Positions 13,337-25,594 of a stretch of DNA of 64,000 nt are shown in pieces (position 1 is the first letter of the stretch; each line of letters begins with the position of its first letter). Source of the DNA: Amaranthus tricolor. Lineage: Eukaryota; Streptophyta; Magnoliopsida; Caryophyllales; Amaranthaceae. Where the stretch lies: assembly GCF_026212465.1 (NCBI RefSeq), contig NC_080050.1, forward strand, positions 28,776,070 through 28,840,069, written 5' to 3'. A model generated the notes under the pieces. That model was given only the letters and a program-made list of their open reading frames with translations. It had not been told where the DNA came from and searched no databases. The position numbers and the translations under genes were made by a program.

Positions 13337-13588
13337 CTCCCTTTTATTTAGCTTATGTGTACCATTTTCTTTTATGGTCAAGTCACCTTAATTGTCCTAT
13401 TTTTATTTTTGGTATGGGTTTTTGACTTTTATGCCCTTAGTAACTTTATCCTATTTTCAATTATACCCTCTATTACCCATACTAATTTTCTTCCCTTACA
13501 TTAAAAAACCCATAATACTATTCTCTTTTCTACCCTTAGGGTCCCACTTTTAACTCTTCTTGCGACTCTTAAAGTGAATAGGAGGGAG
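13337..13588. mobile_element. Stowaway-like MITE
   Basis: A 252-bp block with ends CTCCCTTTTATTTAG and GTGAATAGGAGGGAG, flanked by TA on both sides. It is T-rich and non-coding. Confidence 0.65.
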
Positions 13589-13589
13589 T

Positions 13590-14458
13590 ATAACTTAACC
13601 TATTTAATAGTTGTATTATTGACAATAATTTTTCCAAAATAATATCCTAATATAATAATATCAACATATAATTTTTTACATGTACGTGCTAGCAAAATAC
13701 AAATATAATTAATAAATTTATTATAAAAAAATATAATTATAAATGGTCTTAAATTCTATGCATTGTATATTCAAGATAGATCCACATTTTGAAAATTTTA
13801 GAGTCGATAAAGATTCAATTTGACGAAAGAATTAATTAAACAACCCAGCACAATGAACTCCATTTGTTAGAGCAATTTCCTTTGATTCTATGCAACTATC
13901 CATCCTTTTTATACTTGCGTTCTAAATTCGCATTGTTTACTTTTGAAAAGAGAATTGGCTCAGAATTACTCATTTTTATTAAGTCCAGGGCTTCTTTAAA
14001 TTTGAAAGTTTTAACATACTAGGTCTCCATACTAAGCCTCAAAAAAATTAATGTCCTGCTTTATTTTATTTTTTTCTTTCATTTCGTCAAAAACCAATCT
14101 TACATTATATAAATTTATCTAAAAAACTAGAAACTTAACTATTTAGTCGAATGTCAAGTCGAATATTAATCCGACTCTATTTTAAAGTCGAATTATATAA
14201 CAGGACATGAAATCAAATTTTATCTCAAATCTAAATTGAGTTTTTTTTTTTTTTTTTTTTTTTATCTTGGATATAATTAGATGAGAGTCAAATTAAATCG
14301 TAATTCATACTCGTTAATGACAATCATTTTTTATTGGTGTTAGGTCGATTCGAAAAAATAAAAAACCCCCATTGAAAATCAAAGTAATATACACTGCAAA
14401 TGAGATAAAACTTGATTCTCAATCAATAGCCATGTTTTATTAATTTATTTATAATCAA
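13590..14458. other. intergenic DNA with a poly-T tract
   Basis: No gene or bounded element recognised. An uninterrupted T run of about 24 lies at about 14239-14262, possibly the tail of a minus-strand retroposon, but no body could be identified next to it. Confidence 0.4.
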
Positions 14459-14468
14459 TCCCTCAACT

Positions 14469-15282
14469 GGTATACACGGACACGTCCTTGAACTGGCGTG
14501 TCCCGTGTCGGACACGGACATGCGAAAATCCGTGTCCGACACGCCAAATGAAATATTCAATATTTTAATATTTTTCCAGACACGCGGACACGACAAGGAC
14601 ACGGCAAGCAGTCAAGGACATGTTTTTTTTTAAAAAAAAACTATTTTCCTTTCTTTTCTTCTCCGTTACTTCCCATGTTTCTGATAGATATGGTCTTGAT
14701 ATTGATGAATTATTACCACATTTATTATCATTATTTTCAATTTTATCATCATTTTTTCCTAATTTTTGCAACCCAGGAATGATTGAAACCAACCTTCTTT
14801 TTTTTCTTGATCTGTTGGTAATTTATGGGTTTATTCCCTTTAATGGAGAAGAAATCAATTTTAATTTTATTTTTTCTGGGTTTTTTTCCTTTTCTGATTT
14901 TGAATAATCTTCAAAATCTTCTGATATTTTCCCAGAAAAAATAATTTGCAATTTTGATGTTAGAAGAACAGAATTTGGGGAAGAATAAGAATCACTTAAT
15001 TTTTATGGGGAATTTGAGGTAATTTTTTCTAGAAAGGGAATTTTAGTATGAGTTGTTAGCAAAGCTGAGATTTCTAAATTTGATGTGGGTATTTCTGAAA
15101 ATTTTTTGGATTTGAATGGTTTTGTCTGGAATAAATTAATAAAGATTGTAAAATTATCTTTAATTTGATATATTTATTATATTACTATTTTCGTGTCCTG
15201 TGTCCGCCATTTTTAAGTTTGCGTTTTCCCATACCCGTATCGTGTCCATGTCCGTATCCGTGTCCGTTTTAGTGCAACCTAG
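14469..15282. mobile_element. 814-bp non-autonomous TIR element with 10-bp target duplication
   Basis: The 10-mer TCCCTCAACT occurs at 14459-14468 and again at 15283-15292, directly flanking this block. Both ends are dense in CGGACACG/CGTGTCCG motifs and are imperfectly inverted: the left runs GGTATACACGGACACG, and the right end reverse-complements to GGTTGCACTAAAACGGACAC. The interior is AT-rich and short open frames on both strands look like noise. The long duplication fits a Mutator-like class, but superfamily is inferred. It ends 66 bp before the start codon of the fucosyltransferase gene. Confidence 0.7.
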
Positions 15283-15348
15283 TCCCTCAACTTTGGTTAT
15301 TAAGGAAGTCTTTCATATCTTTCTCTTGGCAGTGCCGACAAAATCAGA

Positions 15349-18300
15349 ATGAATGGCGTAGGCGGAGGAATCCGACCAAGGTGGAAGACCACCAAACCTT
15401 CAAAACCATCTCTCTTCTGTTTCTCTCTCCTCCTTCTCTTCTTCTTCTTCTTCTTCTTCTTCTTCTACATTCAAAACATTCTTCCTCAGTCCGCCATTTT
15501 TACCTCCTCCAAACTACCACAAACACAATGCAGCGCTGCATTTGGAAGCGTCCAAAAGTTCTTGTGGTATGCTCCTCATAGTGGGTTTAGCAATCAGCTT
15601 TCAGAGTTTAAACATGCGATTGTAATGGCCGCCATTCTTAATCGGACTTTAATTGTTCCTCCTGTTTTGGATCACCATGCTGTTGTTCTTGGTAGTTGCC
15701 CTAAGTTTAGGGTTTTGCCTCCTAATCAACTTAGACTTGATGTTTGGAATCATGCTATTGATTTATATAGTCAAGGAAGGTTAGTCATCTATTTTAAGGT
15801 TATATATATTTATAATTAATGTTTTCGGATGTTCTTATTGTTTTTCCCCTTTTCTATTGAAATTGATTAAAATCTACATCTGATATGTTACTCTGGATTT
15901 GAATATCTCAATTTTCCAACGCAACTCTTTGGTTGAATGATTTGATACTTCATTGTTTGTTGTTTACTTTGTCAATCGCTATAATGAGATTAAAATCATA
16001 TTATATCTGCATTGATTTGAAAATTTTCTTGCATATAGTTCAGAAAGTGATAGAAATTATATTTCTGCAAAACATATAATTGCTGATCAAAAGTGGCTGT
16101 TGGATTAAAGGGGTAATTAGTCTCTGCATAATCATTCATATAATGTTAAGACATAGCATTAGAAATCAACACCCAGATGGAGAAACACGACAATGTTCAT
16201 GGTCCAACCAAAGAAGTATGAGCTGATAATCTTTATGGAACAAGTAGCCATAAGCATGACAAAAGTCATTTAATACTTGTCTAAGGACATTATCTTATGT
16301 TATATAGAAGACTAGAAGAGGACAATGACTGAGTACAATGTGAAAGTACTATCCAGTGTTCATTAAACTTCCAAAAACACCCATCTCTTGTCTGAAAATT
16401 TTCTTCTTCTTGGGAGATGATCAGATTAGTCACGGTGTTTCCTAATATGCTCATTGCTTGTAGTGAATGAAACATGCAAATTGAGGCAATTGAATTAGTG
16501 TCCCTTTGGGTTCATTCTTTGCGCATTTTGAATATTGCAAAATATAAGAAGTATATAAGATAGCGAACACCTATGACACATGATACATTGAAGATATTGT
16601 TAGGCCAAGGATAAAGAAAATTATGATTTGGTCACAATACACGTTATATTTGTGGATATGACTTTGGCGATGGGAGGTGTTTGTGATGAGCCAGGAGAAG
16701 GTGATGGTTTAGAAGCACATGGAGAAGTTAACATTTTGGAATGTTCAACAACCAAAACAAAATGTTCTCTTGGCAAGAGCTTTTCTCTTAATTATTAGCC
16801 GTGTTAGGTAAATGCAGATTAGAACAATGGATTTGACCAGCCTAGATTTTAGTGTTTTACTGACTGACAAGCTAATTTTGTTACATGTTTATATAAAAGT
16901 GTTTGAAAACATTGATCTATTATTTGAAGTCCAATTTGTGTTAAATGACTTACATGCTTTAATTTTCTATGGTGATGGAAACCCTTGTATTTTTTGAGAA
17001 CTTTGTGACAATCATGTCATTGGATGTGTGTTAAACCCAACCTATTCTTCCAAAAGTACATATTTGGTGCTTTTTGGCTTCTGGATTGTGTGCCGTTAAG
17101 CTTGTCAAGCCACCATTTTATCAAACACCTTAAATAGCTTGTTTGACCCCCGTACCTTCAAAATTTTCTATATCATCTCTTTGACCTCAAAAATCCATTT
17201 CACCAAACACCCACATTGCTTGCATCTATTTAGCATAAAGGGGAAGTGGTGCAAGGGAAGCAGAGAGAGATTTTTTGTTGTTTGAATAATAAAGGAATGA
17301 AAGTTGGTTTGTGGTTTGGGGTGGAGAACATTAGGGAAGAAAAACATGGGAAACTCAAGTCAAAGGCGCTACAGATGACTGAAGCTACTATCTTCTATTT
17401 ACTTTATGTTTTTGTTTTTTTGGGTTAAGTCAAGTGGCTAATGCTCTTTATTTCCAATCACCTCTCATGTCTAATAGTAGAACTTTCACAGGAGGGAAAA
17501 GAGTGGAGAGGAAAGACAAACATGAGACATTTATGAAGATTTTGGCTTTTAATTTATTGTTTTATCAGAAAGTCAATACCCACAAATGGAAAAGCTGTTC
17601 TCATCAATGAAAAACAATGGGAGGGAGGAAGGGAGGCCACTTCTTAGGAATTGACTACCTTATTTTAACCTTGCTGATGAATATGTGGCCATAATATTCC
17701 CGTACCCGTGTAAAACAGATAGGAACATTGCATTATTCTTGATAAATTCAATGTTTGCTTCTTGTCCCAATACAAACCAAATGAAAACAGAGCAGATGGA
17801 GCAATTTGTTTTATGTTATGTCCTACAATTGCTACTCTCTCAATCCCCTCAAATAAATAACAGGAAAGGAAATGCTACCTTCTCACTAAGAAAAGGAAAA
17901 AAGCCGCAGACTCTATTTTCCTAACAGGTGAAATATATTTAAGGAGGAAAAAAATATTTGATGTATGATGTATGGGACCTTTTTGTGTTTTTGGTTAATA
18001 TAATCCACCTTCCAACTTTAATTTGTGTGATGTAAGGATGCAAATTATATGATTGGAATTGAAATCCATTATATTGCATGACAATCAAACAATATGACTT
18101 ATGAGTGATGCTTTTAAAAGACTTTAGATTTGGTTTAGAATTAGCTTTTCGTTTTGTTTATTTGCTTTTTGCATTCCATTTGTTCTTTTGGAATGTAAAC
18201 TATAACCCATCAATAATTCTTTGAGGGTAAACAAATATTTTTTCTTTCCGAGTATTTTCTATGTTTCAAATTTAAGTTTTAGTTAAAGATTGAGCTTTGA

Positions 18301-19897
18301 CCAAAATTTTAAAAAATTTATGACTATTGTTGTGGGTGATGTGATGGTGTGAAAATCACTCCCTGCTGTTGTAATGTTTTCTCACTGCTCTGCTTTTGCA
18401 TCAATTCGGATAATTAGGGATCTAAATTTATCAGGTTCTCCTTTGTAAACTGCGTTTATTCTTATTTTAGGTGCCTGTTGCACAAGTTCATCAAAGGTAC
18501 TTGAACACAAAACAAAATTTTATGTCAACTTATCTTTCCATCATCACAAAGATGGAGTTTCTATGAGTCGATGAATGAAGTGATTATTCTTTTTTAGTTG
18601 TGTGATCAGCTTTACTTTTTAGCTGTTTGCTTAAAAAAAAAACCAGGATTTTACATGATATTTTCTGTAGGCAATGGTTTCAAGTATGTCTGGCAATGGT
18701 ATTTGACGAAAGATCAATACTGTCCATTTGGTATCAAATGATATAGTGAAAATTTGTAATTTATTTGTGTTAGAACTGAAATGAAGCTGGATATTAATTT
18801 TAAGGTGTATGCTGATTCAATAAATTCTCAATTTTTATTTTCCCCCAAGATCAATGTAATTTTTATTAAATGCCTCTGGATGCACATGCAGGTATGTCTC
18901 CATGGCAGAGATTATCGATCTATCTTCAGTTTCTAGTATGGTTGACGTTATAGATTTCCGAAAATTTGTGTCATTGTGGTGTGGTGTGGACTTAAATTCT
19001 CTTTGCTCAGATGATCCAAATATACAAACGTCTTCATTGAATGACGTGCGGAAATGTGGATCCTTTGTGTCTGGATTTCAGGGTAGTGTAGACAAGTGTT
19101 TGTACACAGTTGATTTAGATTGCAGAACTACTGTGTGGATCTATCAAAATAACACTTCAGATGGGGTTTTGGATTCCTTTCAGCCTGACGAACAACTCAA
19201 AATGAAAAAGAAGATTTCATATGTTAGGCATCGACGAGATGTGTATAATTATCTCGGACCTGGTACGCAACCTCATTCGTCTATACTTTTGGCATTTGGA
19301 AGCTTATTCTCTTCCTTTTATAAAAATTCACAGCTTTACATTGACATCAAAGACTCTCCAAGGGATCATCGAATTCAATCCTTGCTTCATAAGTTAGAAG
19401 TTATGCCATTTGTTGCCGACATCATAAATGCAGGAAAGGAATTTGTCCAAAAGAACATCGGAGCACCATTTCTTTGTGCACAACTAAGGTTGTTAGATGG
19501 TCAATTCAAAAATCATTGGAAAACTACCTTTTCATCGCTTAACCATAAAATTGATGATTTAAAACACCAGGGCTCCCTCCCTCTTCATATTTTTGTGATG
19601 ACTGATCTTCCCAGGACCAATTGGACTGGCAGCTATCTGGGAGACTTGTCTCGCAATTCATACTCATTCAAACTTCATGTCTTGAGTGATAGAAAGGAAC
19701 TTGTGGAAAGAACTGCAGCTAAGGTTGGAGCTTCTTATGATGGTATCGAGAAAATCCAATGTTCTCGTCAGTTGCCTGATATTCTTCTTTATATTGAAGA
19801 AACCATATGTAGCTGTGCTTCTCTGGGATTTGTTGGGACAGCTGGGTCTACAATTGCAGAAAACATAGAGCTGTTGAGGAAGAACAGTATCTGTTGA
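15349..19897 (+). CDS. O-fucosyltransferase family protein (plant OFUT type)
   Basis: Two coding exons, 15349-15779 and 18892-19897, encode 478 aa. The junction AG|GTTAGT ... ATGCAG|G restores a split Arg codon, giving SQGRYVSMAEI. Residues 1-20 are basic and a Phe/Leu-rich segment at about 20-45 is a single membrane anchor, as in Golgi type II glycosyltransferases. The donor-site motif GFSNQLSEFKHA lies at about 79-90, followed by LNRTLIVPP. The late motif FVGTAGSTIAENIELLR near the C-terminus matches the conserved end of plant GDP-fucose O-fucosyltransferase (PF10250-like) proteins. NRT, NTS and NWT are potential N-glycosylation sites. From memory it most resembles the Arabidopsis group containing OFUT30; the acceptor substrate is unknown. 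The 15349 ATG is chosen because it precedes the anchor. Confidence 0.88.
15780..18891 (+). other. 3.1-kb intron of the fucosyltransferase gene
   Basis: The donor is GTTAGT after AG at 15778-15779 and the acceptor is ATGCAG at 18886-18891. No mobile element with clear ends was found inside. Short open frames here (for example near 16812, 17246 and 17685) have no recognisable product. Confidence 0.8.
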
Positions 19898-20540
19898 AAA
19901 CTGATGAGATTGCAGTGTGACACAACCTATTGAACTGATTTCTTCTCTCATGGAACTGCAGTTTTGGTTTCGCGTGGAATGCTGAGAAATTCAACGCGGC
20001 GAACTGCCGATAAAGTCATGCGACCTGACTATTGTTGCAAGGGTCTTGCTTCAACTCCAAAATACTTTTGGTAGTGTTGATGTGTTTTGCCTGCAGCAAG
20101 CATTTTGTGCAACAATCGGATTCATTCATACATACGCACACAGGACGCGTGACGGAAGAGTTTCTGGGTGCATGTACACTCTTTCAGTGCTGAAAGGAAT
20201 ATGAATATTAAAGATAAGAGTTCTGGTTTGATTCTGAATTTCTGTTTTCTTTTCATTGCTTTTAGTTTTTTTTACTTCAAATTTAGTTAAATTACTTGTA
20301 TTGTAATATAATTTATAGCTGCAAGCCTGGAAACATGGAAACTATGGCCTACCCTGTTGTGTTTCATTGGTCATATACCATTTAATAGGAAAATTATTTT
20401 GGGAGTTATCCTTACTTCACATTTGTCCCCTTTTTTTTGGGAAATAAAGATTTTTCCTTTCTTTCTTTATTATTCCCTGTTAGGAGTGATCCTTATGATC
20501 AAGGGACGAACAGAAAACTATGAATAAATTTCATAAGTAT
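19898..20540. other. 3' flank of the fucosyltransferase gene
   Basis: This stretch probably contains the 3' UTR. A possible poly(A) region is the AATGAATATTAAAG to TTGTAATATAATTTATAG interval at about 20197-20320. No further gene was seen. Confidence 0.4.
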
Positions 20541-20715
20541 ATATTCTCTCTGTTTTCTAATGTTATTCCCGTTTATTTTATTTTGAATAGAAAAATTTAA
20601 TTAAGATTTTTGAGACATAGATTGTTTTATGACACGTATTTAGATATATTAAGGTTAAAATTTTCTTTGAAAACTGTGTAAAAACGAAAAGAATAAAAAA
20701 AAACGGAAGGAATAT
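20541..20715. mobile_element. inverted-repeat MITE
   Basis: The left end TATTCTCTCTGTTTTCTAAT is an imperfect inverted match to the right end ACGGAAGGAATATAAA. The interior is AT-rich, as in the CTCCGTT-type MITEs common in this window. No clear target duplication. Confidence 0.4.
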
Positions 20716-21344
20716 AAAATATCATAATACGTTATATGTAAATCTTATAAACATATATGTAAATATAATACATATTATAATTATTTTTGATGAAATCCAC
20801 TATTTTGTGGGTATAATATATCTTGTGGGTATAATATATTTTGGAATAATATATTCCGTGTGAATATTTTTTGTTGTTATTTTTTTTATTTCGTTTCCTA
20901 AAATTTTAGTTGCTAAAGTTAAGGTAATTCTAGAATTAGTTTTGTATATATATTGGAGTTGATTGATTAATAAAGGTGAAAAAGCCATAACTTTATACTA
21001 AATCTACACATTCACATTGTCATTGTCATTGTTGGATAATTTAGTATCCAACGGTTCCTCAACAATATGAAACAAGCGGTAATAATACTTGTTCCTCTCA
21101 TCTGAAATATTGTTACATTAGTGACTTAGTGTTATTGGTATTTGGTACTATTTATTTTTCAAATTTATTTTATAAAAGTATATTGCGACTAATGTGAAAA
21201 AGAGTTATAGTTACGAAAAATCTTGTTTGAATCGTTTAATCGCATATTTTTATAATATCAAATTTGTATTAATCTTAGTTAAGTGTATTTTAAAATTAAA
21301 ATGATCAAAATTACGTATTAGATTGAGTTAAAAAAAAATTTTAA

Positions 21345-21392
21345 AATTTTTTATGAGCGGAATAGACTCGGTATGATGATGATGATTAAGTA
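21345..21392 (+). mobile_element. 3'-tail fragment of an RTE-type LINE
   Basis: The phrase TTTTATGAGCGGAATAGACT followed by CGGTATGATGATGATG matches the 3' end of the LINE at 56750-57801 (CTATGAGCGGGATACTCTGG, GTATGATGATAATGATG). Only the extreme 3' end is present, as expected for a severely 5'-truncated insertion. Confidence 0.55.
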
Positions 21393-21839
21393 AAAAATAA
21401 AATATAGCAAATATAATAGAACAAACGAAATTTTATTATTACGCCTCAAGTTTTTTGAGATTTTTTAATAACACGCACCTGCACCAAAAAATAAATGAGA
21501 AATTGAAATTATACTCGCTCCTATTCACCAAAAATGCCTTATTAAACTTTTTATCATTTTTTTGGTAGTTAAATAGGATCATATGTGAAAGAGAAAGAAC
21601 CTAATATTTAAATTTTGATAGGGGTTAATAAGTGCAAAAGTCTGAAAAACTTTAGTTCAATAGGTAAATTGGTAAACTTAACATCCCAAAAATAAAAATT
21701 AGAAATAGGATGACTTAACCCAATAAAAAAATAAAGACACTTAACATGAATAGGAAGAACGAGGGATTATTATCTCAATATCTACATACTTCCCCCGTTA
21801 CCCGATATTTACTACATTTTTTTGGATATTAAATACTTA

Positions 21840-22077
21840 CTCCCTCTGTCCCATTTAATTTGCATCATTTTCATTTTGGTTGGTCCCACTTAATTTGCAT
21901 TATTTCTATTTTTGGATTATGACCCACCACTTGCTTTTAATCTCATCGATACATTTTAACTTTCTTTCAATTTTATCCACACAATTCATTTTCTCTCTAC
22001 ATTTATTACCATTATCTACCTTTTTCTTAAAAAACAACACTTTTCTCTTTGATGCAAATCATTCAGGATGGAGGGAG
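21840..22077. mobile_element. Stowaway-like MITE
   Basis: A 238-bp block with ends CTCCCTCTGTCCCATTTAA and CAGGATGGAGGGAG and TA on both sides. AATTTGCAT recurs within it. It is non-coding. Confidence 0.7.
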
Positions 22078-22369
22078 TATTATTTATATTTTGAGTAAAA
22101 AATATTAATCTTCATAATTTTTCATTTACTGAAAATAAAAATATTTTCTTTCTTTCAAAAATATTTTTATTTTGAGTAAATGATAAATTATAAAAATTAA
22201 TATTAAAAAATTAGGTTTTAAGAAGAATAAAATAAAATACTATATAACTATATCATTTCTTATTTATGAGTTGAAATTAACAGAATAAAATTTTAAATAA
22301 ATATTATATTATTAAAATGTAGAAAATGTAATGGAACAATTCTAGATGCTCTGGTGATTACTTAACAGC

Positions 22370-22745
22370 TGTCCACCGAATTTATGGTTATTTGTCCACT
22401 GTATAAAATTAACATCAAAAGAAATACTGAAGTATGCACGAAAGAAGCTGCATCAAATGTGCAGTTAGTAGTATTAATAGGAACTAAAAATTGATCCACT
22501 TTATTAGCATCACAAGAAAACTGAAAAAAAATGATTTTCATAAAAACATAATCACTTGGAAGAACAATTTTTTTAGTTTTAAGAATATAGATAGAAGTAT
22601 AATTTTTATGCCTTTTGTTCATAAAGATAAAGATACCCAATGAGTATCAAATTTTGATCTCTCTTGTTTATTGTTTGAGGTAAAACCAAAATAACCAAAG
22701 ATCTTAAATGATCATTGTTAGGAGATTGACCAAACAACTTATAAT
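22370..22745 (-). pseudogene. Copia retrotransposon integrase/pol relic
   Basis: Read on the minus strand, 22740-22700 gives KLFGQSPNNDHLRS, the start of the conserved LFGxxPxxDHLRxFGC block that follows the Copia integrase core. After a one-base frameshift the frame continues with a Phe/Gly-rich stretch, then NKQERSKFDT. A further frame change gives ILKTKKIVLPSDYVFMKI, equivalent to the usual ETKKIFVSRDVVFHE segment. Several frameshifts and stops show that it is dead. No LTRs were found next to it. Confidence 0.6.
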
Positions 22746-22816
22746 AAGAGACAAATTATCGATAAATAATAATTACATTTGATTAGTGAGATAGGTTGCA
22801 ACTTGTAGACATTTTC

Positions 22817-22922
22817 CTCAAATACTTTATCTTTTCCATTATACTTGTTACTGATATTGATATTTCTTCGCTGAACATGTCATCATCAGTAACAAGTATT
22901 TCAGAACGGAAGAAGTATATGA
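22817..22922. mobile_element. short palindromic MITE
   Basis: ATACTTGTTACTGAT on the left is the exact inverse of ATCAGTAACAAGTAT on the right, with outer parts ATACTTTATCTTTTCC and GGAAGAAGTAT also roughly inverted, over about 106 bp. It can fold into a hairpin. Confidence 0.6.
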
Positions 22923-23071
22923 CAAGTTAGAACAAAATTGTAATGAACAAGTTGTATTATGCCCGTGTTTATTTACGCTCAACAATGCTGTGTTATTGGG
23001 ACTGTATAGACATAAGTCTTTTCTTGCATAACGTCTTTATTTAGTTAGAATTAAAGGATATCTCTTTTCAT

Positions 23072-23220
23072 AGTTCCTCCGTTTTATATTACTTGCACCA
23101 AACTAACTTTTGCACTATTCATTATTTGATGGTAATTTACATATTTTGGCTATTATACGAGAAAAAACATATTCACATGAGATTTTGTTTAGTGCAAGTA
23201 TTATGAAACGGATGAAGTAA
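23072..23220. mobile_element. short inverted-repeat MITE
   Basis: The left end TCCTCCGTTTTATATTACTT with GCACCAAAC is the inverse of TTTAGTGCAAGTATTATGAA followed by ACGGATGA. Arms of about 30 bp bracket an AT-rich core. Confidence 0.6.
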
Positions 23221-23604
23221 TTCTTTTGCATTATCGTCCTAATAATTTTGATAGTAGAATATAATTGAGTTTTGACGAATTCAATGAATTGTTTAAGAAA
23301 TTGAACACAATGACTATTATTTTAAATAGTTTTCCTGTTCTGATACACTTTATACATTATGGTTATTTGGTTTTATTCATCATTTAAACTTATTTTATAT
23401 AGTATAACTAATGTGTAAAAAATATATTTAAATAGAAACTTGTTTAAATCGTCTAATTTTATATTTACGTGATACTACCTTTGTTCCTTAAAGAAGTTCT
23501 CATTTGCCATTTTTGGGTGTTCCATTTGTTGCGCTAATAAAGAATTCTTTCTATGTATATCACAAATTTGGACTAAAATAACCTTATTCATCCTTATTTT
23601 GATA

Positions 23605-23862
23605 CTCCCTTCAATTCTTTTAAGTTGTCCCATTTAGTTTTTTGACACTCTTCATCGATCACTCTTAATTTGTATTTTTTTCTTAATCTAGACGTCAAAA
23701 TATAGTCAAGTAGGATCTTATTTGATACGTCTTAATGTAAATTTATTGAAATCAAAGTTTTATAATTTTTAATTCGGCACAATTAGAGATATTTAGAATT
23801 GAATTAGTATATTAGATAGTCTGCCAAAACTAAATGAGACAACTTAAAAGAATTGGAGGGAG
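23605..23862. mobile_element. Stowaway-like MITE
   Basis: The left end CTCCCTTCAATTCTTTTAAG and right end CTTAAAAGAATTGGAGGGAG are near-perfect inverted repeats. TA precedes the left end; the right TA is lost. It is non-coding. Confidence 0.7.
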
Positions 23863-24001
23863 AATTTTAATAATGTTTATAGTCTCATACTCCCATATAT
23901 CTTTCACTAACTTCATATTACTCCTAATATTTTTTATATTTCTTATGGTCTCCATATATTTTCCACTAACTTTATAAAAATATTCTTTTATTAGTTCTCA
24001 T

Positions 24002-24402
24002 TTAACGTCGTTTTTACTCATCATAACGTATTTTTTCAAAAAATGGACGTCACGATTATCTTTATAGGGTAACTCTTTCGAAAATCCAGACGAAACAAGT
24101 ACTTATTTTCCTATTTCCTGATATGTAGACTGAAAAAAGATATTTAACATCGTTTGTACCCATCAGACCGATGTTTTTTTTTCAAAAAACGGACGTCGTG
24201 ATAAGTACTTGTTTCGATCGGATTCCCAAAAGAGTTAACCCATTAGGGTAATCATGATGTCCATGTTTGAAAAAATATCGTTATGATGGGTAGAAATGAC
24301 GTTAAATATATTTTTCAGTCTAAGAGAGTTACCATAAAAGGATAATCACGACGTCCGTTTTTTGAAAAAAATTTCGTTATGATGGGTAAAAACGACATTA
24401 AA
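24002..24402. repeat. nested inverted repeat with ACGTC-containing arms
   Basis: TAACGTCGTTTTTACTCATC at the left is the inverse of GATGGGTAAAAACGACATTA at the right. Inside, AAAAAATGGACGTCACGATT is mirrored by AATCACGACGTCCGTTTTTT. A second pair (AACATCGTTTGTACCCATC, and GATGGGTAGAAATGACGTT) is nested within. A relic of the same sequence is at about 6340-6380. It is probably a foldback-type element; no target duplication was identified. Confidence 0.6.
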
Positions 24403-25590
24403 GTGCTAAGACATAAGGGTACTATTGGTAATTAAGAAAGTCAGAGGTGATTATGGATGGTCAACAAAAGTCAAAGGTGATTAGTGATGGTCAACGGTCA
24501 TTTAGACTGGTCAAAGATCATTTGGGTTGGTCAATGGTCAATTGGCCTGTGTAGACTTTGATACTTTTGAGGCAATAATTTGTAAAAAAATAAACTTTAA
24601 GGCTGTAATTCATAAAAGCCCTAAATTTAAAGGTTATTACTTGCAAATTTCTCAATAAAAATATGAGTTTTGAACAAAATTAAAAATTTTAAGTTATATT
24701 AACTTATCCATTTTAGTTATTATTTAAGTAGGTGTTTTAACCATATAATTTTCATTATTTCTTTCCAAGCAATTATTTCTTTCTTTATTTAGATTTGGTT
24801 TTTATCATTGAAATGTAAGCCTCAAAGAGGTTAAACAATGAAAAATAAGATGAAAAACAAATGCAAAATTAACACTATGAGGTATTTTGGATATCTCCTC
24901 CTCAAATGTAGTTTTATTAGATTGAAATTAAACAATTTCAATGTAATAAACTTCCCCTTATCTTGAGAGCAATCTCTCAAGATTACAAATACTAAAGCAA
25001 AGTAAACACATTCTTAAGTTTATAACAATGCAATAGCCCTCTTAACATAATGTGTTTATGGTGATTTGTTCTATGAATGATGTATACTTTTATAGAGGAA
25101 AAATACATCATTCTAGAACCACATCATTACTCACCATTAATGCAAACATTAAACATTCAACATTAACCATCATAACAATAAACATAGTAATTAAACAAGG
25201 AATTCTATGCTCTATCAATGCCATACCATAGCTCAAACATCCCAAAAAGAATTCTAGGTAAAGTGCTCGAACGAGCAATTAGTTCAGAATACACTGCCCA
25301 ATGTGCTTGAACGAGCACACCTCTCCAGCCAACTTTTGACTTTGTTTTCATGTTGCCTTGTTTGAGCAACCTTCATATCATGCCTTACCTTGTTCAAGGC
25401 ATTATTCCACCCTTTAGTGAAACCTCATTTGCCTCACATTAAGTACATCATCGATCGTTCCAAACCTTAAACCATTCACATACGACACATTCTTATCGTT
25501 CCTCTCTAAAGTACAAGAGAAAGCATGCTCAATTAAATGTTCAAAGTTAACGTCATTGTTATGAATATTGGCACTTGCTTTAACAATCAT
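24403..25590. other. intergenic DNA with short GGTCAA repeats
   Basis: No gene recognised. At 24440-24545 the phrase GATGGTCAACGGTCATTT and close variants repeat four or five times. At 25264-25310 the palindromic phrase TGCTCGAACGAGCA occurs, followed by TGCTTGAACGAGCA. Confidence 0.4.
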
Positions 25591-25594
25591 CAAT

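Noticed and set aside
18902..19897. Treating the 331-codon frame as an independent intronless gene
   Set aside because: It lacks the N-terminal GDP-fucose motif, and the preceding bases form a perfect acceptor that joins in frame to the exon at 15349-15779.
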